Assembly (NCBI GenBank): GCA_040752595.1
Contig: JBFMGX010000004.1
Span: 1-64,000 of the forward strand
DNA length: 64,000 bases
Direction of reading: 5' to 3'
Origin: Candidatus Zixiibacteriota bacterium
Lineage (GTDB): Bacteria; Zixibacteria; MSB-5A5; WJJR01
The notes beneath the pieces are model-generated. The model saw only the letters and a program-made list of their open reading frames with translations. It was not told the origin of the DNA and did not search any database. A program made the position numbers and the translations under genes. Below, piece by piece: positions 1 to 8,023 of this stretch (positions within the stretch are counted from its first letter, which is position 1; each line of letters opens with the position of its first letter).

Positions 1-98
1 CCTTCAAAGTCACCCAGGTCGCCTGCATTCGCAAACTGCTGGTCATCCTGAATGCGATGGTCCGAGACGGAGTACATTGGCAGCCCAATCACGCCTGA
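1..98 (+). pseudogene. 3' end of an IS110-family transposase gene, cut by the window edge
   Basis: Reading from base 3, the frame is open for 31 residues and stops with TGA at 96-98. The peptide runs FKVTQVACIRKLLVILNAMV and ends RDGVHWQPNHA. This matches the usual C-terminus of IS110/IS116/IS902 transposases (Transposase_20 part), where an alpha-helix with an ACxRKLLVILNAM-like string ends the protein. The rest lies left of the window, so it cannot be told whether the element is intact. It is marked pseudogene only because it is partial here. No inverted repeat is visible just after the stop, which fits IS110 elements, as they usually lack terminal repeats. Confidence 0.75.
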
Positions 99-123
99 AC
101 CGCGTGAAAAAAGAACACAGTTG

Positions 124-2862
124 CTACTTGATGATCACGATCTTGCCTATCTGTCGGCCCAGACGCGAATCGACGCGCCAGATGTAGATACCGGACACCA
201 CCGCCTGCGTGTTGCGCGAGATCAGGTCCCAGCCGACGATCGATGGGTACGTCGTCAGGAACGGATCGGGATGCAGAATCTTGCGGACCAAGTCGCCATC
301 GAGCGTGTAGATGTTGATCTCCGCCGTGTCGGGCAAATTGATGAACCAGATGCGCCGGTCGCGCTCGTCCATCACCGGCTTGCCGGGTGCCTCATATCCC
401 TCCCGATAGTAACTCGTCCAGTCGCCGAAGGCGTCCTTGAACTGGATCTTGTACGGGTTCGGATAGACCGACACCTGCAAGGCCGAGTCAATGACGACGT
501 CGGAGGAGTACAGCAGATGGCAGTATTGGCTGTTGGCGTGGGGGGACCCTTCCAACGTGGTCACATTGCGGACATAGTCGCCATAGTCATAAGCGGTGAT
601 GGCGAAGTACAAAGGGATGGCGGCGTTCAGATTGTCCAGCGTCATCTCGTAGATGCCATAACTGAGCGTGTCGGCATCGATGATCGTGTCGCGCTCGCCG
701 ACTTTCTGGATCAGATTGTCCTCCCAACGGTCCGCGCCCCAGTAGCGGTTACCCCGGTTGGCGGCCTCGGGTATCCAGTAGGAATAGCGCAAGCGCGGCG
801 TGATCTCGATGATCTCCCCATGCACGTCGACCACGGTATCGATGATCGTGTCTCGGTAGGCGGATTCGAAGGACGGATGTGAATGGTCCAGAGGATCGAA
901 TCCCGGATCGTCCATGGCCGCGCGCCATTGATCGATGGTCAAGGGATAGGACATCTGTTTCCAGTCGTTGGTCTTGGACTGGTAGGCCCATCGGGTGAAG
1001 TCGTCCGGTTTATCCCAACTGGCGATCAGTTCGTATTTGTCATCGACGTCGAAGCGCGACGAGTAGACCCGGTATCCCTCCCAGTCGCGCTTGCGCGAGA
1101 GCTGGTCCCGGCTGGTCTCGGGGATTGCCCCATTCCAGCGGAGGGTGATCTTGTGCGGCGCGGTTGAGAATTCGAACGGCGGCGAGGGCGGCGCCTGCGG
1201 TCCGGCCCAGTCGGGGATGCCATCGCCTTTGTACCAGACGGTGTCGCAGACCGTGCCGGTGGTATTGCAGTTTGTGAGATGATATTTCCCCCGGTAACCA
1301 TCGCCGTCGGTGTCGACACCGGGAGTGTCGAAGAACCAATCGATGGAGCGCGCATTGGTGAACAGTTGCGAGAAGTCGAGCCGAGCCAGGTAAGGGTCAG
1401 GGTCGATAGGTTCGAATCTGTTATGGTAGTTTCCGGACTCGGTGTGGAGGTGCGGTCCAGCGACCAAGGCATACGTGAGCGGTACTGAGTCGCCAGGCGC
1501 GATATCCGGAAGAGGGCCGTACGAAAGGATGAAGTACGCACTTGCGCCTCCAGCCAGCGCTCGCCCGCCATCCGGCGTAGAAGGCGGGGGATTCCATCCA
1601 CCTCCGGAGAAGTCCTCGGCACTCCTGACTTGGTCGTAATCAACCTCGCCGTTGGTCATGATAGCGTAACGGCTGCGGTCTCCGAGCGGCGTTCCCGGGG
1701 CTCCGGCGTAAGCCCCAAAATGGCGCTGGTACGAAGGCCCCCACTGGGCATTCCCAGAAGCGTAGTAGCCCCACCAGTTGAAGCCCATGCGTCCCCCCTT
1801 GGGAGCCCGCAGGATGCGGATGCCGATTGCCCCAGTTGGATTATTGTCGTTGTAGGGAGCAAAGGTGACAGATGGGTCGCCATCGTTGTCCGCAGCCCAA
1901 GCCATGATGAGCGAGTCCACGGTCCCGGCTACAATCCCGGGAATCTCAGTGAGAAGGCCGCAGAGATCGTCAGTATCCTTGCCGCCCAATGGTACTGTCT
2001 GGCTGACCGAGGGCGCAACCCACAAGCCGATGCAGCTGCTGGCGATTGGTTCTCCGGACACGTTTACGATCCAGTTGTCGACAATGATGCCTGGTGCTAA
2101 CAGGCCGCTCCCAGCTGCCATCGTTGCCTGGTGTACTTCCACACCGATCGGTCGGTGAGTCCGTCGCTCGATGTAATCGATTCCTCCAGCAGAGCCGAAG
2201 GTACCGGTGTCGCTAAAGGAGGTGTAGTACTCCTGTTCGGCGACGGCGACGCTGGAGAAATGTGGGGATCCGAGCAGGGACGAGCTCTCACGGATCGTGT
2301 CCACGGGGATGAGCTCGTACTGGTACTCGTCGGGCCAAGTCGGCCAACCCGTTTCGCTCACAAGTGTATCAACGCCGCGCACGGCACCGAACAACAATCG
2401 ACACCCATACAGGTAGTCGTTCCCCGATCCGGGAGGGAATTCAAAGCCGGGGACGCGATCGATTCCCAGAAGCTGCCGGTCCGTCCGCGCGAAGCCGTAG
2501 CCGGGCTCCATATGGACGCCCACTTGGGACGTGTTGCTAACGGAACCCCAGACATCTCCAGCGTGATGAATCCTCACGTCCTCTTGTGCCCAAGCGAGGT
2601 CCCTTGCTGCGGCTGTTTGTCGCGCCGAAATTTGATCACGCATAACTTGAGACCGCTTGGATTCAGTCAGTCCCTGCCCAGTCCAACTGAGAAGGAGGAT
2701 CAGACTGGCTAACCTCAACGAGGCAACCCCTGTCGGTTGCGATAATGCGAGCATCAGCCTCCGAAGGTGGCCAAGTCCGCCTCTGCCTGCCCTGAGCGGT
2801 GGATTCCCGCGGGGAGATTGCTTGTCGATTCGAAGGCGGAACGGTGGCTTGTTGGGAGACAT
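124..2862 (-). CDS. large secreted protein with FlgD/type-IX-like C-terminal domain, function unknown
   Basis: I do not recognise the body of this roughly 910-residue protein. Its C-terminal 100 residues begin with a VSVYPNPY motif and end VSGIYIWRVDSRLGRQIGK plus IVIIK, the pattern of the FlgD-Ig-like or type IX sorting tail of FCB-group secreted proteins. The N-terminus has basic residues, then a hydrophobic stretch (RLASLILLLSW), so Sec export is likely. A Thr-Asp-Gly-Asp-Gly stretch (about residue 520) looks like a calcium-binding dockerin/thrombospondin-3-like loop. The start at 2862 is chosen for a GGGGGC stretch just upstream. An ATG at 2754, with GGAGG only 3 nt away, would give a tighter signal peptide. 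The gene diverges from the thioredoxin-like gene. Probably a surface or extracellular protein; function unknown. Confidence 0.8.
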   Translation of the reverse strand: MSPNKPPFRLRIDKQSPRGNPPLRAGRGGLGHLRRLMLALSQPTGVASLRLASLILLLSWTGQGLTESKRSQVMRDQISARQTAAARDLAWAQEDVRIHHAGDVWGSVSNTSQVGVHMEPGYGFARTDRQLLGIDRVPGFEFPPGSGNDYLYGCRLLFGAVRGVDTLVSETGWPTWPDEYQYELIPVDTIRESSSLLGSPHFSSVAVAEQEYYTSFSDTGTFGSAGGIDYIERRTHRPIGVEVHQATMAAGSGLLAPGIIVDNWIVNVSGEPIASSCIGLWVAPSVSQTVPLGGKDTDDLCGLLTEIPGIVAGTVDSLIMAWAADNDGDPSVTFAPYNDNNPTGAIGIRILRAPKGGRMGFNWWGYYASGNAQWGPSYQRHFGAYAGAPGTPLGDRSRYAIMTNGEVDYDQVRSAEDFSGGGWNPPPSTPDGGRALAGGASAYFILSYGPLPDIAPGDSVPLTYALVAGPHLHTESGNYHNRFEPIDPDPYLARLDFSQLFTNARSIDWFFDTPGVDTDGDGYRGKYHLTNCNTTGTVCDTVWYKGDGIPDWAGPQAPPSPPFEFSTAPHKITLRWNGAIPETSRDQLSRKRDWEGYRVYSSRFDVDDKYELIASWDKPDDFTRWAYQSKTNDWKQMSYPLTIDQWRAAMDDPGFDPLDHSHPSFESAYRDTIIDTVVDVHGEIIEITPRLRYSYWIPEAANRGNRYWGADRWEDNLIQKVGERDTIIDADTLSYGIYEMTLDNLNAAIPLYFAITAYDYGDYVRNVTTLEGSPHANSQYCHLLYSSDVVIDSALQVSVYPNPYKIQFKDAFGDWTSYYREGYEAPGKPVMDERDRRIWFINLPDTAEINIYTLDGDLVRKILHPDPFLTTYPSIVGWDLISRNTQAVVSGIYIWRVDSRLGRQIGKIVIIK

Positions 2863-2919
2863 TGGCTTGCCCCCGGTACGGCCTGATACACAAAAATACG
2901 CGCGATGCCGGGAAATCGC

Positions 2920-2948
2920 TTGACAACCGAAGGGGCAGCACACAGATT
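2920..2948 (+). promoter_or_regulatory. possible sigma-70 promoter of the thioredoxin-like gene
   Basis: A perfect -35 TTGACA at 2920-2925 is followed after 17 bp by CAGATT at 2943-2948, a weak -10. The ATG of the downstream gene is at 2973. The -35 is convincing and the -10 is not, so this is only a candidate. Confidence 0.3.
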
Positions 2949-2972
2949 GTGTCTAGTCATTATGATGCTGCC

Positions 2973-3590
2973 ATGGAGAGGCGGCACGTGTTTGGCCAAG
3001 TGCTCACGACCAAGAGGGTCGCGGTTTGGGCCCCGCTTGCGCTGACCGTCATGGTCGCGGGATGGGTAGCGGGTGGCATAATCGGAAGGCAGCGGGCCGC
3101 GTCCATCCGGGCCGCGGAGAACGAGTTCTTTCGAGCCAGCCAGCAGCGTCAGTTGCTTCGGGATATCCGGGGCATATGGTTGCGACGCCCATTCCCCGAC
3201 CTTTACGTGTGGTCGATCGATGGCAGGCGGTCGTTCGCCATACGTGATTCGCTTCCGTCGGGAGGGGTTATATTGATGGTGTCCCCAGCCTGCGGAGACT
3301 GTCTCGAGGCGCTGTACGGGATCCAGTTCGCCGCCTCAGCGCAGCGAGAGCGTCCGCTCTCGGTGTTGATACTCGCCGATCAGGCGCGCTTCGCCGACAG
3401 CCTGTCTGCTGCGATGATGCGGCACGGCATTTCGCTGCCGGTGTATTGCGATCAAGAAGAACGGCTGCGCCGTGAGTTTCACGTGACCACGACACCCACA
3501 TACTTCGTCTTGGATTCAACGGGTTGCGTGGTCGACATGGGAGCTGGCAGACGATCAGCGGCGGATTTTGCAGAGTTAATGGCTGAGTAG
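2973..3590 (+). CDS. membrane-anchored thioredoxin-like protein with CGDC motif
   Basis: 205 residues. An N-terminal membrane segment (about 18-38, AVWAPLALTVMVAGWVAGG) is followed by a thioredoxin-fold domain facing the periplasm. The active-site-like string is SPACGDC (C107 and C110), in the CxxC position of TlpA/redoxin proteins. A TTTPTYFVLD string later supplies the cis-proline loop. It is therefore likely a periplasmic thiol-disulfide oxidoreductase or a relative. The start is the ATG at 2973, because an upstream extension to 2799 would overlap the divergent gene's start region; no strong ribosome site is visible. A small Cys-rich exported peptide is encoded 49 bp downstream, which suggests that peptide as a substrate or partner (inference). 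Exact family not assigned. Confidence 0.8.
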   Translation: MERRHVFGQVLTTKRVAVWAPLALTVMVAGWVAGGIIGRQRAASIRAAENEFFRASQQRQLLRDIRGIWLRRPFPDLYVWSIDGRRSFAIRDSLPSGGVILMVSPACGDCLEALYGIQFAASAQRERPLSVLILADQARFADSLSAAMMRHGISLPVYCDQEERLRREFHVTTTPTYFVLDSTGCVVDMGAGRRSAADFAELMAE

Positions 3591-3639
3591 GTCGAGTTCC
3601 GGCGGCTGTCGCCAGTGATTGCGGGAGGAAGGAGGGACC

Positions 3640-3933
3640 ATGCGTAAGGAACGCCTTGCAGTGTCGATGATACTGCTTCTTCTTTTCGTCTGTTGTTTCT
3701 CCGCGTCAATGACGCTGGAGATTGCGCTGGCGTCGGACACCGGACGGTGCCCCTGCAACTCGTGCCAGGTCTGGTGTGCGTCCTATGATCCTCCACCGCC
3801 CGGGGGACCGTTGGGCGGCTTCGTCCAAGCACGGTGCACACGGTATCCTGCTTGCACCACATGCAACCTGCCTGACTCGCATCACCTCTGCATCGAGGCA
3901 TTGGATTGTTACGAGTGCGACCCCTTGCCATAG
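3640..3933 (+). CDS. small exported cysteine-rich peptide (97 aa)
   Basis: The ATG at 3640 has a very strong ribosome site (GGAGGAAGGAGGGA). The N-terminus is a clear signal peptide: MRKER, then a long hydrophobic run (MILLLLFVCCFSASM), ending near LEIALA. The mature part of about 65 residues has ten cysteines, in CPCNSCQVWC, a lone Cys, CTTC, a lone Cys and CYEC, plus a Pro/Gly-rich middle. I recognise no named family. The arrangement of a small exported peptide beside a thioredoxin-like protein resembles the NVEALA-type peptides of Bacteroidetes, but sequence identity to that family is not evident. It probably forms disulfides or binds metal outside the cytoplasm. The size and composition are unusual but the signals make it a real gene. 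Confidence 0.75.
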   Translation: MRKERLAVSMILLLLFVCCFSASMTLEIALASDTGRCPCNSCQVWCASYDPPPPGGPLGGFVQARCTRYPACTTCNLPDSHHLCIEALDCYECDPLP

Positions 3934-4052
3934 CCTATCCGCACGTCACCCAACGGCCGTCGGAACTCACGCGCCGGGTCCAGGGACTGGGCCCGGCTCG
4001 GCGTTTTCATCGGGGGAGAGCTATCAGGATGCTGAAAACTCCATCCAACATT

Positions 4053-4147
4053 GTCATTCTGAACCCCGCCGCTCTTCGGCGGGGTGAAGAATCTGCTGTC
4101 TTCTCATAGGGTAGGGAAAGCAGATGCTTCGCTTCGCTCAGCATGAC
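4053..4147. repeat. interspersed palindromic repeat, family A
   Basis: Arms GTCATTCTGAAC...AGAATCTGCT and AGCAGATGCTTCGCTTCGCT...CATGAC face each other across a short centre. The same element recurs at 29423-29529, 30508-30600, 35123-35212 and 53772-53849. It fills the gap between the Cys-rich peptide gene and the NtrC-type regulator gene. Confidence 0.85.
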
Positions 4148-4190
4148 AAACCCGCTCTTCCGGCGTTCTGAGGTACTTTTCAGCACCCTG

Positions 4191-5621
4191 CTACAACTCC
4201 GAGCGCGACAGACCGTAATCCTTGATCTTGTACAACAGCGAACGGTAGCTGATTTCCAAAACGTCGGCGGCCTTGCGACGGTTCCAGTTGGTCTTGCGCA
4301 GCACTTCCGCGATCAACGCCCGTTCCTCGCGCTCCACCGCCGCCCCGACCCGCACCTTGAGCGAGTAGCCACTGGTGTCAGGACCCGGAGCATACGTCGG
4401 CTGCATAGAGGGAGCCGATACCGGCGTGAATCTGGTCGGCACCGCTCGGCCCACGAGTTCGTCGATCACCGACTCGTCGTTGCGGACGACGACCTGCTTG
4501 ATCAGGTTCTCCAACTGCCGCACATTCCCCGGCCACGCATAGGCCATCAGCTTCTGCATGCCCTCTGAGGACAGCCCGGCAAAGGGACGGTTGTACGTGG
4601 CCGTGTACTTGTCGAGGAAGTGCTTCACCAACAGCGGCACATCCTCCATGTGCTCCCGCAAGGGGGGCAATAGCAGCGTCATCTCATTGAGCCGATAGTA
4701 GAGGTCCTCGCGGATTTGCTGCTGGGCGATGGCACTTTCCAGGTCGCGGTTGGTGGCGCAGAGGATCCGCACGTCGACCTTGATCGTATTCAGCCCGCCG
4801 ACACGCACGAACTCCTGTTGTTCCAGCACCTGCAACAGCTTGGACTGCAATTCCAGCGGCATTTCGCCGATTTCATCGAGGAAGATCGTCCCCTTGGTGG
4901 CCGCTTCAAAACGCCCCTGCTTGGTGCGGTTGGCGCCGGTGAATGCGCCCCGTTCATACCCGAACAGCTCGGCTTCCAACAGATCGCGGGGGATCGCGGC
5001 GCAGTTGACCTTGGTGAAGGGGCCATTGGCGCGCCCCGATTCGGCGTGCAATAGGCGCGCCACGACTTCCTTGCCGGTGCCGCTCTCGCCGCGAATGAGC
5101 ACGGTCAGCTCACTGTCGGCGATCTCCTCGAGGATGCTCTTGACCTTCTGCATCGCCGGGGAGTCGCCGATCAATGTCTCGAAGCGTGTCCGCAGGCGCT
5201 CCTTCAATTGCGCATTCTCGCTGCGCAGGGCGCGTGCTTCGAGCACTTTGCGCAAGTGCAACTCGACTTCCTGCGGATCGAACGGCTTGCTGATGAACTC
5301 CGCCGCGCCGAGCTCCATCGAGCGCACGACCGTTTCTGTCTCGCCATGTCCGGAGAGCATGATCACGTCGGTCTGCAACTGCGCTGTGCGCAGGCGCTCC
5401 AGGACCTCCAGCCCCGACATCCCCGGCATCTTGACGTCCAACAGGATGAGCGGCGGTTTCTCCTGCGAAGCGCGCTGGATCCCCTCGAAGCCGTCCGAGG
5501 CGGAAATCACCTCGAATTGCCCGGAGAGGCGCTCCGAGAGTATCCATGGGACCTTCGGATCATCATCGATCACGAGGAGCTTGATCGCGTCGTCGGGAGT
5601 ATTCTGCGGCTTCGTGTTCAT
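4191..5621 (-). CDS. NtrC-family sigma-54-dependent response regulator
   Basis: 476 residues with the full NtrC layout. The receiver domain (about 12-130) has acidic pocket residues near IDDD and phospho-acceptor D62 in LILLDVKMPG. The AAA+ domain (about 155-385) has Walker A GESGTGKE, the sigma-54 contact loop GAFTGA and Walker B GTIFLDEIGE. The C-terminal Fis-type helix-turn-helix has NRRKAADVLEISYRSLLYK. It should activate sigma-54 promoters after phosphorylation. It is the last gene of a leftward cluster after two histidine kinases (starts at 9399 and 8023), which are its probable partners. A family B repeat lies between it and the upstream kinase gene. Targets cannot be named. Confidence 0.95.
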   Translation of the reverse strand: MNTKPQNTPDDAIKLLVIDDDPKVPWILSERLSGQFEVISASDGFEGIQRASQEKPPLILLDVKMPGMSGLEVLERLRTAQLQTDVIMLSGHGETETVVRSMELGAAEFISKPFDPQEVELHLRKVLEARALRSENAQLKERLRTRFETLIGDSPAMQKVKSILEEIADSELTVLIRGESGTGKEVVARLLHAESGRANGPFTKVNCAAIPRDLLEAELFGYERGAFTGANRTKQGRFEAATKGTIFLDEIGEMPLELQSKLLQVLEQQEFVRVGGLNTIKVDVRILCATNRDLESAIAQQQIREDLYYRLNEMTLLLPPLREHMEDVPLLVKHFLDKYTATYNRPFAGLSSEGMQKLMAYAWPGNVRQLENLIKQVVVRNDESVIDELVGRAVPTRFTPVSAPSMQPTYAPGPDTSGYSLKVRVGAAVEREERALIAEVLRKTNWNRRKAADVLEISYRSLLYKIKDYGLSRSEL

Positions 5622-5736
5622 ATCACCAGCACCATGGTGCCGTCCGGCGGCACGGTTGCATCATTATGGTTATCGGCTGCGCTGTGCAGGGGTTGACCCA
5701 ATTCCTGCAAGAGGACCGTGGCATCAGTCACGGATT

Positions 5737-5830
5737 CCCTCACCCTGACCCTCTCCCGGAGGGAGAGGGCGAACACAACCTCTCCCCTCGGGAGAGGTCG
5801 ATCCGTCCGGGGGACGGATCGGGTGAGGGA
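5737..5830. repeat. interspersed palindromic repeat, family B
   Basis: Reads CCCTCACCCTGACCCTCTCC, a central hairpin around AACCTCTCCC, then GGTCGATCCGTCCGGGGGAC and GGATCGGGTGAGGGA. Copies or parts occur at 11583-11699, 26089-26220, 31478-31552, 36625-36673, 41262-41315 and 61604-61681. Here it separates the regulator and kinase genes of one cluster. Confidence 0.9.
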
Positions 5831-5863
5831 GCTCTTCCGTACTCTCGTTTCGTTGATAGACCC

Positions 5864-8023
5864 TCAGCGCACCGGCAGGCGCAGCCGGAATGTCGTCCCC
5901 ACGCCGGGGGTGCTCTCCGCGACAATCCGCCCGTCGTGGGCGCGGATGATGCGCTCAACGATCGCCAGCCCCAGGCCGGTCCCCGATGACTTGGTCGTGT
6001 AGTACCGTTCGAAACAGCGGGCCACCTCGGCCGGGGTCATGCCGGTGCCGGTATCGGTGATCGCCACCGTGATCTGTTCGTCGCCGTCCGGAAATTCCGG
6101 CTCGGCGGTCACAGTGAACGTCAAACGGCCGCCGTCGGTCATCGCTTCGATCGCGTTCATCAAGACGTTCAGCAGGGCTTCGGTCAACTGGTTCTCGTCG
6201 CAGAAGATTGGCCGCAACGCGGGGGGGATATTCGTTATTATCTCGATGCCGCGCTTCCGTGCCGTTTGATCGATCAGTGCCAGGGCGCGCAGGAGGAGGG
6301 GTCGTACGTCACGGCGCTCGGTGTGATATCGCTTGGGATTGGAGAAGTCCACGAGTTCGGTCACCAGCGTGGCGAGGCGGACGACTTCTTCCTCGGTGGC
6401 TGTGAGGATGGTCTGTGTGTCGTTGTCGGCCGGCAGTCGCCCGCGCAGGACCTGCAACGAACCGCGGATGTTGGTCAGGGGTTTGCGCAAGTCGTGGGAG
6501 ATTTCCGAGATCATCTTCCCCATGGTCACCAACCGCGAGGCATTCCAGAGCGACCGCTGTCGGTCGAAGATGCGCTCGGCCTGCGACGCCACCAATCGCA
6601 CCAACTGTTTTTCGGCCTCCTCGAACGCGTGCTGTTCGCTTCGGAGAATCACAAAGACGCCCAATGGTCGTTCGGCGGACCGAACGGGGGCGGCGAGGAG
6701 TGCGCCGGTCCCGGCGTCGAATGTCGTCCCCGAAAGCGCATGACGCAGCGACTGCGCCAACTGGTCGCGATCATTCCAGATGCCGGAATCGGGCGCGCAT
6801 GCGGGTGCCCCATCCGGGTCGGCAAAGGTCGCATGGGCCGTGTCGGCCCCCAGTCGCAGATTCCCTTGGCCGCTCTCCCATTGCCACCATTGCAGACGTT
6901 GATTGGGAATCAACTGCTCCAGACAGGCGAAGACTGCCATCACCATCTGATCGGTGCGTTCGACTCCGGTCAATCGCTCCGACAACTCGTGCAGAGCCAT
7001 GACTTCGCCCAACTGCCGCCGCACACGTTGATAGTGCGTGGCGTCCTCGATCGCCATGGCCGCCTGTGCGGCCAACGTGGTCAGCAGGCGGAGATCTTCC
7101 TGTGAAAACGCCTCGGTGCCCCGCTTGTCGGCCAAACAGATCACGCCGACGATGGCGTTGGGTGTCTTGAGCGGAGCGCTGACCAGTGATCGGGTCTCAA
7201 ACTGCGGTCGGTTGCAGCGGGCAAACCGCGGGTCGGTCTCCACGTTCTCGATCAGCACCGGCTCGCCGGAAACGGCCACGGTCCCGGCGATCGATTCCCC
7301 CATCGGGACCGAGATGTTCAAATACTCGGAGGCAGCGCGACCGCTGGCCGCCGCGACCGTAAGGACCCCACGTTTATGGTCCGCCAGCATGATGGAGCCA
7401 TGTGTGGCGCCGATCACGCCGGTGGCCAGACGCAGAATCGCCTCGAGCAGGCGCGGCAACTCGGCGGTCGTCGACAGGGCAGCGGATACCTCATGGAGGG
7501 CGTTGAGTTCCGCGACGCGATGTGACAGGGCGCGGTGAGACTCTTTCAGTTCCTCCAACATCCGCCGGCCGGCCAGTTGCAGACGCCGTTGCTTGACCGC
7601 GCGTGACACGGTCAGGTGCAGTTCATGCGGATCGATCGGTTTGATGAGATAGTCGTACGCTCCCTCGTTGATCGCCGCCACCGCCGATTCGACCGAGGCG
7701 TAGGCCGTAAACAGAATGACAGGTCTCTCCGGGTCTGCCGCTCGTGCCGCACGCAGCACGTCCAGACCGCCGCCGCCCGGCATGCGCACGTCCGCCAGAA
7801 CGACGTCGAACGGTTCAATGTCTAACAGGGCGATCGCCTCGCGGGCCGATTGTGCCCCGACCGCTTGGTGCCCTTCCCGCGCCAGGAGCTCGCAGACGGA
7901 CGACGTCATGCGTGGCTCATCGTCCACGATGAGGATGCGACCGGTGATCCGTTCGCTGCTCGAAGGGAGGGACGGGGATGGCCCCGTGAGCGCCTCAAGG
8001 TGTGCTGTGTGCGGCTTGTTCAT
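5864..8023 (-). CDS. hybrid REC-GAF sensor histidine kinase
   Basis: 719 residues, no membrane segment, so cytoplasmic. An N-terminal receiver domain (about 28-145, phospho-acceptor D78 in VLADVRMPG) is followed by a GAF domain (about 165-330), a second GAF-like region, a HisKA domain with the H box ISEISHDLRKPLTNIRG and a HATPase domain (N box NVLMNAIEAM, G boxes DTGTGM and SGTGLGLAI). The ATG at 8023 overlaps the stop of the upstream kinase by 4 nt (ATGA), implying coupled translation, with GGCGGAG as ribosome site. A longer frame to 8296 would overlap that gene entirely and is rejected. The receiver at the front suggests it takes phosphate from the upstream kinase before signalling to the NtrC-type regulator (inference). 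Confidence 0.92.
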   Translation of the reverse strand: MNKPHTAHLEALTGPSPSLPSSSERITGRILIVDDEPRMTSSVCELLAREGHQAVGAQSAREAIALLDIEPFDVVLADVRMPGGGGLDVLRAARAADPERPVILFTAYASVESAVAAINEGAYDYLIKPIDPHELHLTVSRAVKQRRLQLAGRRMLEELKESHRALSHRVAELNALHEVSAALSTTAELPRLLEAILRLATGVIGATHGSIMLADHKRGVLTVAAASGRAASEYLNISVPMGESIAGTVAVSGEPVLIENVETDPRFARCNRPQFETRSLVSAPLKTPNAIVGVICLADKRGTEAFSQEDLRLLTTLAAQAAMAIEDATHYQRVRRQLGEVMALHELSERLTGVERTDQMVMAVFACLEQLIPNQRLQWWQWESGQGNLRLGADTAHATFADPDGAPACAPDSGIWNDRDQLAQSLRHALSGTTFDAGTGALLAAPVRSAERPLGVFVILRSEQHAFEEAEKQLVRLVASQAERIFDRQRSLWNASRLVTMGKMISEISHDLRKPLTNIRGSLQVLRGRLPADNDTQTILTATEEEVVRLATLVTELVDFSNPKRYHTERRDVRPLLLRALALIDQTARKRGIEIITNIPPALRPIFCDENQLTEALLNVLMNAIEAMTDGGRLTFTVTAEPEFPDGDEQITVAITDTGTGMTPAEVARCFERYYTTKSSGTGLGLAIVERIIRAHDGRIVAESTPGVGTTFRLRLPVR

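Noticed and set aside
4729-5748. A 339-residue plus-strand frame opposite the NtrC-type regulator
   Set aside because: Antisense to catalytic motifs of the regulator; Ser/Arg-rich, no domain.
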